64,000 nucleotides of DNA from Actinomycetes bacterium (GCA_024276495.1 JAJRXC010000107.1:93025-157024); one strand, 5' to 3'. Shown: positions 40,381 to 49,604, counted from the stretch's first letter. Numbers and translations: made by a program. Notes: generated by a model not told the origin, from the sequence alone.

Positions 40381-42207
40381 TCAGTCGAGAAGTTCGCGCA
40401 CGCTGGTCGCGATGCCGTCGGCATCGAGGCCGAAGCCGGCGTGGATGTCGTCGGGATGGCCGTGGGGGACGTACTCGGTGGGCACACCGAGCACACGGAT
40501 GCGACACGCCGCGTCGCGGTTGCCGAGGGCATCACGGACCGCGGCGCCGGCTCCCCCGATGCGCAGGCCGTCCTCGACGGTCACGACCCGGTCGTGGGCC
40601 GCGAGATCGTCGATCATCGCGGGATCGAGCGGGATGACGACGCGGGGGTCGTAGACGGTGGCATCGATGCCGTCAGCGGCGAGTCGTTCGGCCGCCGCGA
40701 CGACCGCGGGGAGCATCTGTCCGAAGCCGAGGAGGGCGACGGTGCCGTCGCCGGTGCGCACCTTGCGGGACTGCAGACCGGCGCCGACCTGGTCGTGGGG
40801 GACGTGGGTGGCCTTCCCCCGGGACCAGCGGATGGCGACGGGGCCGTCGGTGAGGCCCATCGCGTCCTCCATCATCTGCTGGAGCTCCTGGTAGCTGGAG
40901 GGAGCGAAAACGGTCATCCCCGGAACCTTGGTCAACAAGACGAGATCGAGGATGCCGTGGTGCGAGGCGCCGTCGGGGCCGGTGATGCCGGCCCGGTCGA
41001 GACAGAAGATGACGGGCTGGCCGTGGAGGCCGACGTCGAGGTTGACCTGGTCGAAGGCGCGGGTGAGAAAGGTCGCGTAGACCGCGATCAACGGCCGCAG
41101 ACCACCCATCGCCATGCCCGCCGCGGCGGTGACCGCGTGTTGTTCGGCGATGCCGACGTCGATGCAACGGTCGGGGAACCGTTCGCGAAACGGGAGGAGT
41201 CCGGTCGAGTCCGGCATGGCCGCGGTGATCGCGACGAGCTCCGGATGCTGGTCGCCGAGCTTGACCATCGTCTCGGAGAAGGCGGCGGTGTAGGAGCCGT
41301 CCTTGACCGATCCGGTGTCGTGCATGTTCTTGACGTCGTCCTGCTCGGCCGGCGCGTAACCGCGGCCCTTCTGGGTGAGCACATGGACCACGACCGGGCC
41401 GTCGAACTCGGCCGCGTTCTCGAGCGCCTCCTCGACCGACGCGATGTCGTGGCCGTCGAACGGACCCATGTAGCGGATGCCGAGGTTCTCGAAGAACGCG
41501 GGGGGCTCCCACATCTCGCGGATCGCGGCCTTCGACATCTTCACGCCGCGACTGATCTGTTCGCCGACCCACGGGATCCGTTCGGCGATCTCCTCGATCT
41601 TGGCCTGGCGTCGCATGTAGGTCGGGTTGCTGCGAATCTTGACCAGGCTCTCGCTGAGCCGCGAGACCGTGGGCGCGTAGGAGCGGCCGTTGTCGTTGAG
41701 CACGATCACCACGTCGCGGCCGCTGTGGCCGAGATTGTTGAGCCCCTCGAACGCCATTCCACCGGTGAGGGCCCCGTCGCCGATGACCGCCACGACTCGT
41801 CGACGCTTGTCGTTGGCGTGAAACGCGGTCGCCAGGCCATGGGCGTAGGACAGCACGGTCGACGCGTGGCTGTTCTCGATCCAGTCGTGGACGGATTCGG
41901 CCCGCGACGGGTAGCCCGACAGGCCGCCGCCCTCGCGCAGCGTGCGGAACCGGGCGACCCGCCCGGTGAGCATCTTGTGGACGTAGGTCTGATGGCCGGT
42001 GTCCCACAGGATCGCGTCGTGGGGTGAGCGGAACACCCGATGCAGGGCGATCGTCAGCTCGACCGCGCCGAGGTTGGATCCGAGATGGCCGCCGTGCTCG
42101 TCGACCGCGTCGATGATCTCGTGGCGGATCTGCTCACACAGATCATCGAGCTCGGGGTAGCTCCGACCCTGCAGGTCGTCGGGTCCGTTGATGGCATCGA
42201 GCAACAT
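40381..42207 (-). CDS. dxs: 1-Deoxy-D-xylulose-5-phosphate synthase
   Basis: A 608-aa thiamine-diphosphate enzyme that condenses pyruvate and glyceraldehyde-3-phosphate, the first step of the MEP isoprenoid pathway. Seen: HLGSNLGAVELTIALH, the ThDP/Mg motif GDGALTGGMAFEGLNN, the catalytic-loop segment HVLTQKGRGYAPAE, DVGIAEQHAVTAAAGMA (conserved Glu) and DRAGITGPDGASHHG. Length is typical. It is the only gene of its transcript; a TACGCT hexamer lies about 65 nt upstream, followed by an 8-bp hairpin. Part of this gene has been copied to 38983-39058. Confidence 0.95.
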   Translation of the reverse strand: MLLDAINGPDDLQGRSYPELDDLCEQIRHEIIDAVDEHGGHLGSNLGAVELTIALHRVFRSPHDAILWDTGHQTYVHKMLTGRVARFRTLREGGGLSGYPSRAESVHDWIENSHASTVLSYAHGLATAFHANDKRRRVVAVIGDGALTGGMAFEGLNNLGHSGRDVVIVLNDNGRSYAPTVSRLSESLVKIRSNPTYMRRQAKIEEIAERIPWVGEQISRGVKMSKAAIREMWEPPAFFENLGIRYMGPFDGHDIASVEEALENAAEFDGPVVVHVLTQKGRGYAPAEQDDVKNMHDTGSVKDGSYTAAFSETMVKLGDQHPELVAITAAMPDSTGLLPFRERFPDRCIDVGIAEQHAVTAAAGMAMGGLRPLIAVYATFLTRAFDQVNLDVGLHGQPVIFCLDRAGITGPDGASHHGILDLVLLTKVPGMTVFAPSSYQELQQMMEDAMGLTDGPVAIRWSRGKATHVPHDQVGAGLQSRKVRTGDGTVALLGFGQMLPAVVAAAERLAADGIDATVYDPRVVIPLDPAMIDDLAAHDRVVTVEDGLRIGGAGAAVRDALGNRDAACRIRVLGVPTEYVPHGHPDDIHAGFGLDADGIATSVRELLD

Positions 42208-42235
42208 GGGGCCTCACAGACTCACGACGGCATCG

Positions 42236-42254
42236 CCGACCCGGGGCGGGTCGG
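42236..42254. terminator. 8-bp hairpin between the PAP2 gene and dxs
   Basis: CCGACCCG, loop GGG, CGGGTCGG forms a perfect 8-bp stem just after the PAP2 stop (42259) and before dxs. There is no T-run, so it is either an intrinsic terminator of the GC-rich type or a leader hairpin of dxs. Confidence 0.4.
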
Positions 42255-42258
42255 ACAT

Positions 42259-43116
42259 TCACCCGGGTTCGAGCGTAGCTTCGGTCTTGTTCGGATGATG
42301 GAAGTGACCGGGAAGAAGTCGGGACAACGGACGAGCGACGAGGAGGCCGACCCCCAACGCCGCGATGCCGCCGACGGCGTCGATCCAGAAGTGGTTGGCG
42401 GTCACGATGATCGCGAACAACGTGATGACCGGGTAAACCGCGATCGTCCGCTTCGCCCAACGGTTGCGAAGCACCGGGTAGAGGCCCACCGCGCACCAGG
42501 TCGCCCAGGCGATGTGCAGGCTCGGCATCGCCGCGTACTGGTTCGAGATCGACGCCACGGTCCCCGATTCGAACGACCACAGGCCGCCCGGGTCGACGAG
42601 AGTGTCGACGAACCCGAGATCGGCCCGACACGCCCCGTAGATCGTGTCGGGGAAACAGGCCGCCAGCAGCCGCGGCGGCATCAACGGGAAGAACGCGAAT
42701 CCGATCAGGGCGGTCGCGGTGGTGGCCGCGAGGGTGGAACGCATGAACATGTAGCGCTGGGGGAAGCGGCGGAACAGATACACCATCGCGAAGATCGTCA
42801 CCGCGAAGTGGAACGTGCCGTAGAAGACGTTCCAAAAGACGATGAACGCGTCGAGCTCGAGGAACTGTTGTTGGATCCACTCCTCGCGGTAGAGCCCGAT
42901 GGCCTGCTCGAAGTCGATGACCCTCGTCGCGTTGTCGAAGGCCCGGACGAGGATGTCGCCGCCCAGGGCCGAACCGAACTGGTTTCGGATGGCGGAGTAG
43001 ATCGCGTAGAAGACGAGCGTGATCAGGACCTCGACCCACCAGCGCAGGCCTCGTCGGTGCTCGGTGAGCACCGGTGCCGGCGTGGGCGGTGGGGAAGTCA
43101 TCGTCTGCGCGGTCAT
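42259..43116 (-). CDS. PAP2-superfamily membrane phosphatase / inositol-phosphotransferase-like protein
   Basis: A 285-aa membrane protein with six helices. The PAP2-type active site is split: PPRLLAA (KxxxxxxRP-like basic region), AMPSLHIAWA (PSxH) and TANHFWIDAVGG (the second catalytic His with downstream Asp). This pattern occurs in the AUR1/inositolphosphorylceramide-type subgroup. It probably dephosphorylates or transfers head groups of a lipid. ATG 43116 follows the thioesterase stop by 2 nt, so the two are one operon. Confidence 0.8.
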   Translation of the reverse strand: MTAQTMTSPPPTPAPVLTEHRRGLRWWVEVLITLVFYAIYSAIRNQFGSALGGDILVRAFDNATRVIDFEQAIGLYREEWIQQQFLELDAFIVFWNVFYGTFHFAVTIFAMVYLFRRFPQRYMFMRSTLAATTATALIGFAFFPLMPPRLLAACFPDTIYGACRADLGFVDTLVDPGGLWSFESGTVASISNQYAAMPSLHIAWATWCAVGLYPVLRNRWAKRTIAVYPVITLFAIIVTANHFWIDAVGGIAALGVGLLVARPLSRLLPGHFHHPNKTEATLEPG

Positions 43117-43118
43117 CG

Positions 43119-43499
43119 TCAGCCGGCCACCCGCTGAAGGAACCGGTCGCGGTCGACCAGCACACGAACAAGATGGCCTCGGGCAATGATCGCACGAGAA
43201 TCGCCGGCTTCGACCGCGAAGGTGAGTCGGCGGCCGTCGACCGCTTCGAGGACGGCAGAGATCGTGACCTCGTCCCCGACCGGCGTCGATTGCAGATGGT
43301 CGAGTCGGATCTCGGTGCCGACCGTGGTTTCGCCGGTCTTCAGGGCGTCGTCGAGCGCGGCGACACACGCCTCTTCCGCCCAGGCCACCAGGCGCGGCGA
43401 CGCGAGGACGGGTACGTCGCCGGATCCGAGGGCGCCAGCAGTGTCGAACTCGGTGACCTCACGCTCGATACGGGCGCGCAACCCGGCTTCGACGGACAT
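43119..43499 (-). CDS. Hotdog-fold thioesterase-like protein
   Basis: A 126-aa single hotdog-domain protein. It has the helix FDTAGALGSGDVPVLASPRLVAWAEEAC, with the Glu and active-site region typical of fluoroacetyl-CoA-thioesterase-like relatives, then strands around GTEIRLDHLQSTPVGDEVTI and HLVRVLVDRDRF. It should hydrolyse an acyl-CoA or other thioester. Start ATG 43499 has TAGGGT 6 nt upstream (leaderless). It heads the operon with the PAP2 protein. Confidence 0.75.
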   Translation of the reverse strand: MSVEAGLRARIEREVTEFDTAGALGSGDVPVLASPRLVAWAEEACVAALDDALKTGETTVGTEIRLDHLQSTPVGDEVTISAVLEAVDGRRLTFAVEAGDSRAIIARGHLVRVLVDRDRFLQRVAG

Positions 43500-43504
43500 C
43501 GAGA

Positions 43505-43511
43505 TACCCTA
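43505..43511. promoter_or_regulatory. Overlapping divergent -10 elements (thioesterase operon and tldD)
   Basis: TAGGGT on the minus strand (43506-43511) is 6 nt from ATG 43499. TACCCT on the plus strand (43505-43510) would start a transcript near 43517 with a short leader carrying GGAGG before GTG 43538. The two hexamers are offset by a single base. Confidence 0.55.
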
Positions 43512-43537
43512 GCGAACCCTCGGCCCTGGAGGTTTCC

Positions 43538-44929
43538 GTGATCGACCGTGACCTGATCAACCGCACCCTGGGCGCCGCGTTGCGCACCGGTGGCGAGTTC
43601 GCCGAGGTGTTCGTGGAGGACAAGCGCTCGTCGTCGGCGGTTCTCGACGACGGCCGGGTCGAGGAGCTGACCAGCGGTCGCAATCGTGGCGCCGGGATCC
43701 GGGTCGTCGTGGGTGACACCACCGGCTTCGCCCACACTGCGGACCTCTCCGCCGCGGGTCTCGCCGGCGCCGCCGAGGCCGCGGCGGCGGCGGCTCGCGG
43801 TGGCGGTGGCGGGGTCCGGGAGGTCTCGGTCGATCGGGTCGACGGTTCTCGTCCGATGCCGGTTCGCATCCCGCCCGAGGATGTCGCGAAGGCCACCAAG
43901 GTCGATCTCCTCACGATGGCCGACGCGGCCGCTCGGGGGGAGGGATCCGCGATCAGCCAGGTGACCGCCCGGTACGGCGACAGTCGGCGCCGCATCCTGG
44001 TCGCCAACAGCGACGGCCTGCTCGCCGAGGACGACCAGGTCCGCACCATGTTCTCGGTCTCGTGCGTGGCGACTGGCGACACCGGTTTGCAGACCGGTCG
44101 GGAGTCGACGGGCCGCACCATCGGCTTCGAGCTCTTCGACGAGGCCGACGTCGAGGACATGGCCCGCCGGGCTGCCGGTCGGGCGCTCACCAAGCTCGGA
44201 GCCCGTCCCGCCCCGTCCGGCGCGATGCCGGTGGTGGTCGGACCCGGAGGCGGTGGCGTGCTGTTCCACGAGGCGTGCGGACATGGTCTCGAGGCCGATC
44301 TCGTCGCCAAGTCGGCCAGCGTCTTCGCCGGCCGGGTCGGTGAGCAGGTGGCCACTGCGCTGGTGACCCTCATCGACGACGGCACGATGGCCGGCGAATG
44401 GGGCCATTTCGCCATCGACGACGAGGGCCGACCGGCCGGCCACAACGTGTTGATCCGCGACGGGATCCTCACCGACTACATGTGGGACCACCTCCGGGCC
44501 CGCAAGGAGGGCCGTCGGAGCTCCGGCAACGGCCGTCGGCAGAGCTACCAGCACCTCCCGATGGTGCGCATGACCAACACGTTCATCTCCAACGGGAGCG
44601 ACGATCCCGCCGACATCGTCGCCGGCACCGAGCGGGGCGTCTATGTCGCGCAACTCGGCGGCGGCCAGGTCAACACCGCCACCGGCGACTTCGTTTTCGG
44701 CATGACCGAGGCGTATCTCATCGAACACGGCGAGATCACCGAGCCGATCCGGGAGGGCAATCTCATCGGCAACGGTCCCGATGTGCTCACCCGCATCGAC
44801 GCGGTGGGCAACGACTTCGCGATGGGGTCCCCGGGCACCTGTGGCAAGGACGGCCAGGGCGTCCCGGTCGGCGACGGCACCCCGACCCTTCGAGTGACCA
44901 GCCTCACCGTCGGCGGCACCGCGGCGTAG
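43538..44929 (+). CDS. tldD: TldD metalloprotease subunit
   Basis: A 463-aa TldD: the zinc motif HEACGH (His244, Glu245, His249) is intact in LFHEACGHGLEADLV, and the C-terminal region GGGQVNTATGDFVFGMTEAYL supplies the third ligand area. TldD acts as a heterodimer with TldE (PmbA) to degrade unfolded peptides or trim modified-peptide (RiPP) precursors and antitoxins. Here it is followed by two TldE-type genes in the same direction. GTG 43538 has GGAGG at the correct distance. Confidence 0.93.
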   Translation: MIDRDLINRTLGAALRTGGEFAEVFVEDKRSSSAVLDDGRVEELTSGRNRGAGIRVVVGDTTGFAHTADLSAAGLAGAAEAAAAAARGGGGGVREVSVDRVDGSRPMPVRIPPEDVAKATKVDLLTMADAAARGEGSAISQVTARYGDSRRRILVANSDGLLAEDDQVRTMFSVSCVATGDTGLQTGRESTGRTIGFELFDEADVEDMARRAAGRALTKLGARPAPSGAMPVVVGPGGGGVLFHEACGHGLEADLVAKSASVFAGRVGEQVATALVTLIDDGTMAGEWGHFAIDDEGRPAGHNVLIRDGILTDYMWDHLRARKEGRRSSGNGRRQSYQHLPMVRMTNTFISNGSDDPADIVAGTERGVYVAQLGGGQVNTATGDFVFGMTEAYLIEHGEITEPIREGNLIGNGPDVLTRIDAVGNDFAMGSPGTCGKDGQGVPVGDGTPTLRVTSLTVGGTAA

Positions 44930-44952
44930 GCCGTTCCTTTCCGGGAGATGAC

Positions 44953-46296
44953 ATGAGTGAGCTGATCGACATCGCCAGCCGGGTCGCCGGGTGGGCCGAC
45001 GAGGGGGAACAGGTCGAGGCCTTCGTCGTGCACGAGCACGAGACCGAGATCCGGGCTTACGAGGGAGAGGTGGAGTCGCTGACGTCCGCCGAGAGCCAGG
45101 GCATCGGTGTGCGGGTCGTGGCTGCGGGCCGCCAAGGCTACGCCTACGCCGGAACGCTCGAGGATTCGGCGTTGCGTGAGACCCTCGACGAAGCCCGTGA
45201 CAACGCCGCGTTCGCCCAGGCCGACGAGTTCAACGGAGTGGCCGAGCCCGACGGCGTCGCCACGGCCGACCTCGATCTGTTCGATCCGGCGATGGTCTCG
45301 TTCTCGACCGACGACAAGGTCGCGCTCGCGATCGAGCTCGAGCGGGCGACGCGGGCCGCGGACCCACGTATCTCGGGGATCGAATCGGCGGAGTACGTCG
45401 ACACCCTTTTCGAATCCGCCGTCGCCACCTCCACCGGCATCGCTTCGTCGACTCGGGAGACCGGCTGCTACCTGTCGGCCTACGCCCTCGCCGAAGGCGA
45501 CGACGAGACCCAGACGGGATTCGGGTTCTCCCTCGGCCGTGGTCCCGGCGCGCTCGACCCGACCGAGGCGGCGTCCGACGCGGCCGAACGGGCGACTCGG
45601 CTGCTCGGCGCGACCAAGCCCGCCACGAGCCGGCTCACCGTCGTCCTCGATCCCTGGGTGACGGCTCAGATGCTCGGCATCATCGGCCACACACTGACCG
45701 GCGACGCGGTCCAGCGTGGGCGATCCCTGTTCGCCGAACGGCTGGGAGAGCAGGTCACCGTCGCCGATCTGACCCTCGTCGACGACGCCACCGACCCGGC
45801 GGCGTTCACCGCGTCGATGGTCGACGGCGAGGGTCTGGCCACCCGTCGCACCGCCCTGATCGAAGACGGCACGTTGACGGGGTTCCTGCACAACTCCTAC
45901 TCGGCCCGCCGTGGGGCGACGACATCCACCGGCTCTGCGGTTCGTCCCGGCTTCAAGGGCGCGCCGGGGGTGGGAGCCCAGGCGCTGAGCCTGCGGCCCG
46001 GCTCATCGACCCAGGCAGAACTGATCGCGGGCATCGACGACGGCCTTCTCGTCCAGGAGGTCTCCGGTCTGCACTCCGGCGTCAACCCCGTCTCGGGTGA
46101 CTTCTCCACCGGCGCCGAGGGCCTGCTCATCCGAGGGGGTGAGCTCGCCGAACCGGTCAGGGAGATCACCATCGCGTCCACGATCCAGCGGCTGCTCCTC
46201 GACATCGTGGGCATCGGTTCGGACCTCCAGTGGCTGCCGATGAGCGCGGCCGGCGTGTCGCTCGTCGTCACCGACGTCACGATGTCGGGCGCCTGA
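44953..46296 (+). CDS. pmbA: TldE/PmbA-type subunit, first copy
   Basis: A 447-aa TldE/PmbA paralogue. The TldD-like fold is recognisable (LTSAESQGIGVRVV, SGLHSGVNPVSGDFSTGAEG), but the zinc-binding HExxxH is replaced by PWVTAQMLGIIG, as expected for the non-catalytic partner that shapes the substrate channel. ATG 44953 has GGGAGA upstream; it follows tldD by 23 bp. With the next gene it forms a tldD-tldE-tldE cassette. Confidence 0.9.
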   Translation: MSELIDIASRVAGWADEGEQVEAFVVHEHETEIRAYEGEVESLTSAESQGIGVRVVAAGRQGYAYAGTLEDSALRETLDEARDNAAFAQADEFNGVAEPDGVATADLDLFDPAMVSFSTDDKVALAIELERATRAADPRISGIESAEYVDTLFESAVATSTGIASSTRETGCYLSAYALAEGDDETQTGFGFSLGRGPGALDPTEAASDAAERATRLLGATKPATSRLTVVLDPWVTAQMLGIIGHTLTGDAVQRGRSLFAERLGEQVTVADLTLVDDATDPAAFTASMVDGEGLATRRTALIEDGTLTGFLHNSYSARRGATTSTGSAVRPGFKGAPGVGAQALSLRPGSSTQAELIAGIDDGLLVQEVSGLHSGVNPVSGDFSTGAEGLLIRGGELAEPVREITIASTIQRLLLDIVGIGSDLQWLPMSAAGVSLVVTDVTMSGA

Positions 46297-46299
46297 GCC

Positions 46300-47649
46300 T
46301 TGGGCGATCTTCCCGAGCTCGCCCGGGCGATTCTGGCCGGTGCCACCGACGCAGAGTCCGTCGAAGTCTGTGTGGGCCGCGCCGTGGAGACCACGGTGCG
46401 GGTCCACGGTGGGGTGGTCGTCGAGTCGCTGACCACCGCCGAGTCCCACGGCGTCGGTGTTCGGGTGGTCGTCGGTGGGCGCGAGGGTGTCGCCCACGCC
46501 GGTAGCTTCGACGCCGACGTGGTCGACGGGCTCGTGGCCGAGGCGCGGGACAACGCCGTCTTCGCCGAACCCGATGAACGGGTCGGGATCGCGGCGCCCG
46601 ACGGTGTCGCGGTGGTGCCGGTGGATCGATCCGACGATTCCGTCGCGGCGACCTCGATCGACGACAAGATCGCGCTGGCCCGCGACCTCGAAGCCGCGGC
46701 CCTCGCCGCCGATCCGCGGGTGCGGGGTGTGCGAACCGCCATCTACGGCGACACGCGGAGCGAGACCGCCATCGTCAACACGCTCGGCATCGCCGCGTCG
46801 ACAACCGCGACCGTTGCCTCGTTGTCGACCAGCGTGCTGGTCGACGACATCGACGGGGGCACCCGCACGGGCGGAGCCGTCGACGCCGCCCGTGGCCCCG
46901 CGGGCCTCGACGTGGCGAAGGTCGCGGACCTCGCGGTCGGTCGGGGCCTGCAGCTTCTCGGCGCGGGACCGCCGGCGACGGGGCGCCCGCTCGTCGTGCT
47001 CGAGCCGCGTTTCGCGGCGACCGTGCTCTCCATCATCGCCGGCATGCTGTCGGGTGAGCGGGTCGTCAAGGGGCGAACGCCGTTTGCCGATCGGGTCGGC
47101 GAAGAGGTGGCCGCCGGGTTGCTGACGATGTTCGACGACCCCACCGACGCGGATTCGCTCACGGCCGCGGCCACCGACGGAGAGGGGCTCGCCTGTCGGC
47201 CCGTGCCACTGATCACCGACGGGATCCTGCGGGGCTTCCTCCACGACAGCCGCAGTGGACGTGGGCTCGGCGTCGCGTCGACAGGATCGGCGCTGCGCTC
47301 GGTCAGAGGGGGCCCGACTCCCGGCCACCGATCGCTTCACGTGGCGCCACGGTCGGGTGATCTCGACGCCTTCGTGGGCGACATCGACGACGGCCTGCTC
47401 GTCGCGTCGCTCCAGGGTCTGCATTCGGGGGTCAATGCGGTGAGCGGCGACCTCTCGGTCGGCGTCGAGGGTGTGATGATCCGCAACGGCGAACTGGCCG
47501 AACCGATCAGGGAGGGCACCCTCGCCGGTGCGATCCCGCGGATGGTGCACGACATCGTGTCGGTCGGGGCCGATCTCGAACGACAACCGGGCGGTGCCAT
47601 CGTGCCGTCGCTCGTGATCGACGGTCTGACCCTCGGCGGCGGTGGCTGA
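46300..47649 (+). CDS. TldE/PmbA-type subunit, second divergent copy
   Basis: A 449-aa paralogue of the preceding gene, sharing TTAESHGVGVRVV near the start and SLQGLHSGVNAVSGDLSVGVEG near the end, again without HExxxH (LEPRFAATVLSIIAG at that place). Most of the rest is strongly diverged. Starts with TTG 46300 immediately after the previous stop, without a clear Shine-Dalgarno, so it is probably coupled. Two TldE-type proteins with one TldD imply alternative heterodimers or a heteromeric complex. The substrate is unknown, as no RiPP precursor is obvious nearby. Confidence 0.85.
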   Translation: MGDLPELARAILAGATDAESVEVCVGRAVETTVRVHGGVVVESLTTAESHGVGVRVVVGGREGVAHAGSFDADVVDGLVAEARDNAVFAEPDERVGIAAPDGVAVVPVDRSDDSVAATSIDDKIALARDLEAAALAADPRVRGVRTAIYGDTRSETAIVNTLGIAASTTATVASLSTSVLVDDIDGGTRTGGAVDAARGPAGLDVAKVADLAVGRGLQLLGAGPPATGRPLVVLEPRFAATVLSIIAGMLSGERVVKGRTPFADRVGEEVAAGLLTMFDDPTDADSLTAAATDGEGLACRPVPLITDGILRGFLHDSRSGRGLGVASTGSALRSVRGGPTPGHRSLHVAPRSGDLDAFVGDIDDGLLVASLQGLHSGVNAVSGDLSVGVEGVMIRNGELAEPIREGTLAGAIPRMVHDIVSVGADLERQPGGAIVPSLVIDGLTLGGGG

Positions 47650-47709
47650 GCCCCGTCGTCGGGTGCCATAGGCTCACCGCGCTGATTCCCCTGCCGACCG
47701 GAGATGGTC

Positions 47710-48519
47710 ATGGACATCCTTCACGCCATCGTGCTCGGCATCGTGCAGGGCCTCTCGGAGTTTCTTCCGATCTCGTCGAGCGGGCATCTCGAACTGACCC
47801 GCTGGATCTTCGGATGGGACGCGCTCCCCGCCGACCTCGAGACCGCCTTCGACGTCGCCGTCCACATGGGCACTCTCACGGGCGCGATCGCCTACCTCCG
47901 CCGTGACGTGGCGAAGTACACGGCGGCCGGGCTCCGACCGCTGCGGCGGGAACCGCTCGGCACCGATGGCCGAATCGCCTGGTTTCTCGTCGCCTCGGCG
48001 GTGCCGGCCGGGGTCATCGGCGTGCTCTTGAAGGACCAGATCTCCGACCTCGACAGCATCGCGTTGATCGCAGTGATGTTGATCGTCTTCGGCATCCTGC
48101 TGGGGGTCGCCGACCGGCTTCCCCAGCGCCGTTCCCTCGACGAGTTCACCCTTCGCGACGCGCTGCTCATGGGTTTCGGTCAGGCGCTGGCGCTGCAACC
48201 CGGTGTCTCCCGTTCGGGAGCGACCCTCACCGTCACCCGCATGCTCGGCTTTCAGCGCGACGCCGCAGCCCGGCTCGTGTTCTTGATGAGCTTGCCCGTC
48301 ATCGGCGGTGCCGGTGTCGTCTCGCTGGTCGACGCGAGCATTCCGGGCGACTTCGTCGCCCCGTTCGTGTGGGCGGTGGCGGCGTCGATGCTCACCGGTT
48401 GGGTCGCGGTGTGGGGGACGCTCAAGATGGTGCAGACCCGCACCTTCACCCCGTTCGTGATCTATCGCGTCGTACTCGGCCTCGCCGTCCTCGCGATACT
48501 GGCGACCGACTGGCGTTGA
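47710..48519 (+). CDS. uppP: Undecaprenyl-diphosphatase
   Basis: A 269-aa membrane enzyme of the BacA/UppP family that recycles undecaprenyl diphosphate for peptidoglycan synthesis. It has the catalytic LSEFLPISSSGHL near the N terminus, QPGVSRSGATLT in the second half and eight hydrophobic segments. ATG 47710 is chosen because GGAG (47700-47703) is at proper distance; the in-frame ATG two codons earlier overlaps that site. Confidence 0.93.
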   Translation: MDILHAIVLGIVQGLSEFLPISSSGHLELTRWIFGWDALPADLETAFDVAVHMGTLTGAIAYLRRDVAKYTAAGLRPLRREPLGTDGRIAWFLVASAVPAGVIGVLLKDQISDLDSIALIAVMLIVFGILLGVADRLPQRRSLDEFTLRDALLMGFGQALALQPGVSRSGATLTVTRMLGFQRDAAARLVFLMSLPVIGGAGVVSLVDASIPGDFVAPFVWAVAASMLTGWVAVWGTLKMVQTRTFTPFVIYRVVLGLAVLAILATDWR

Positions 48520-48535
48520 GCCCGATCGGCGCGGC

Positions 48536-49159
48536 TCATCCGACGACCACGGGGACGACGTCGCCCGTCGTGAACGCACCGATGACGGCGGGGAGGTCGG
48601 CGGTCGCGATCGCGACGGTCGGCAGGTCGTCGTCGATCGAGACGACCTCGGCGCGGGCCGCGACCCGTTCGCCGTCGAGGCGCGCGTAGAGGTCGACCAC
48701 GTCCCCGACACGCAGATGGGGCGCCGGGGACTGCAGCCGGACGCCGCCGTGGTCGGCGGGGAGGAGCGCCACGAGGGTGCCGTCCGTGCCGTCGGTGAGT
48801 CGACCGATCCGGATGATCTCCCCCGCGGCGACCGCGTCGCGGAGTCGCCGACCGACCGGGTTCTCGGTCACCGGATCGCGGGGGAGCGCGGCCGACGGGA
48901 GTCGGGCCGGTCTCACATCGTCCGGCGTGATCTCGACGCCGGCATCGAGATCGGCGACCGCGACCCAGACCTCGTCGACCGGTCGCCACGCTCGTTCCGC
49001 CGCGTCGGCCGCGCCGATCGCGGCGTCGAGCCGAGCGCCGAGGAGGAGTGCGACGGCGAGCACGAGCAGGAGTCGGGGCCAGCGATGGCGGCGAAGGGCG
49101 GCACGGACCGCGAAGGGATCGAGGTGTCGGCGGACATCGGGTCGCGAAAAGTCGGACAT
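48536..49159 (-). CDS. SAF-domain protein (CpaB/FlgA-like)
   Basis: A 207-aa protein with a short basic cytosolic start (RRHLDPFAVRAALRRHRWPR), one membrane helix (about residues 29-47), then a SAF domain: VWVAVADLDAGVEITPDDVRPARLPSAALP resembles the linker domain of the pilus-assembly protein CpaB. No flp/tad pilus genes are in the window. ATG 49159 has AGGGAAG upstream. Possible roles are cell-wall polymer or pilus assembly; this cannot be resolved here. Confidence 0.65.
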   Translation of the reverse strand: MSDFSRPDVRRHLDPFAVRAALRRHRWPRLLLVLAVALLLGARLDAAIGAADAAERAWRPVDEVWVAVADLDAGVEITPDDVRPARLPSAALPRDPVTENPVGRRLRDAVAAGEIIRIGRLTDGTDGTLVALLPADHGGVRLQSPAPHLRVGDVVDLYARLDGERVAARAEVVSIDDDLPTVAIATADLPAVIGAFTTGDVVPVVVG

Positions 49160-49223
49160 GGGGCTTCCCTGGGGTCGGATGGTGCGGGGAAGCGCGGGGG
49201 AAGTCGGGTCGGGCGGTGAGGCG

Positions 49224-49559
49224 TCAGTCGGACGACGGGGAACGGCTCGCCGCGGAGTCGCTCTTGGTCGCCGAGGAGTCGGTCTTCGAGGAGCTCCCGT
49301 CGGAACCCCCCGAGGACTCCGAGGCCGCCGACGAGTCCGACGACCGACTGGCCTTTCCGGCGCCATGGTCGTTCTTGTAGAAGCCGTCGCCCTTGAAGGA
49401 GATCCCGACCTTGCTGAACACCTTCTTCACCGGCGCGCCGCATTCGGTCGACTCGCCCTCGTGAACCTGTGGACAGACGGTGAGGGCGTCGTCGGAGAAC
49501 GACTGCCACATCTCGAACATCTCCCCGGTTCGTCCGCATCGATAGTCATAGGTCGGCAC
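49224..49559 (-). CDS. FmdB-like zinc-ribbon protein with Ser-rich tail
   Basis: A 111-aa protein beginning VPTYDYRCGRTGEMFEM, the FmdB/CxxC regulatory-family start. Typical FmdB ribbons have two Cys pairs. Here the first knuckle has only one Cys (CGRTG), with single Cys at TVCPQ and ECGAP, so zinc binding may be impaired or altered. The last 45 residues are almost entirely Ser, Asp, Ala, Lys and Gly. GTG 49559 has TATCCT 8 nt upstream (leaderless-like). Function unknown. Confidence 0.7.
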   Translation of the reverse strand: MPTYDYRCGRTGEMFEMWQSFSDDALTVCPQVHEGESTECGAPVKKVFSKVGISFKGDGFYKNDHGAGKASRSSDSSAASESSGGSDGSSSKTDSSATKSDSAASRSPSSD

Positions 49560-49567
49560 GGTTGTGC

Positions 49568-49604
49568 AGGATACCGGTGTGACATTTGCGCGGCACCATA
49601 CGAT
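49568..49604. promoter_or_regulatory. Divergent -10 elements of the FmdB-like gene and plsY
   Basis: Minus-strand TATCCT (49568-49573) is 8 nt from GTG 49559. Plus-strand TACGAT (49599-49604) is 6 nt from GTG 49611. Both starts lack a Shine-Dalgarno. Confidence 0.5.
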
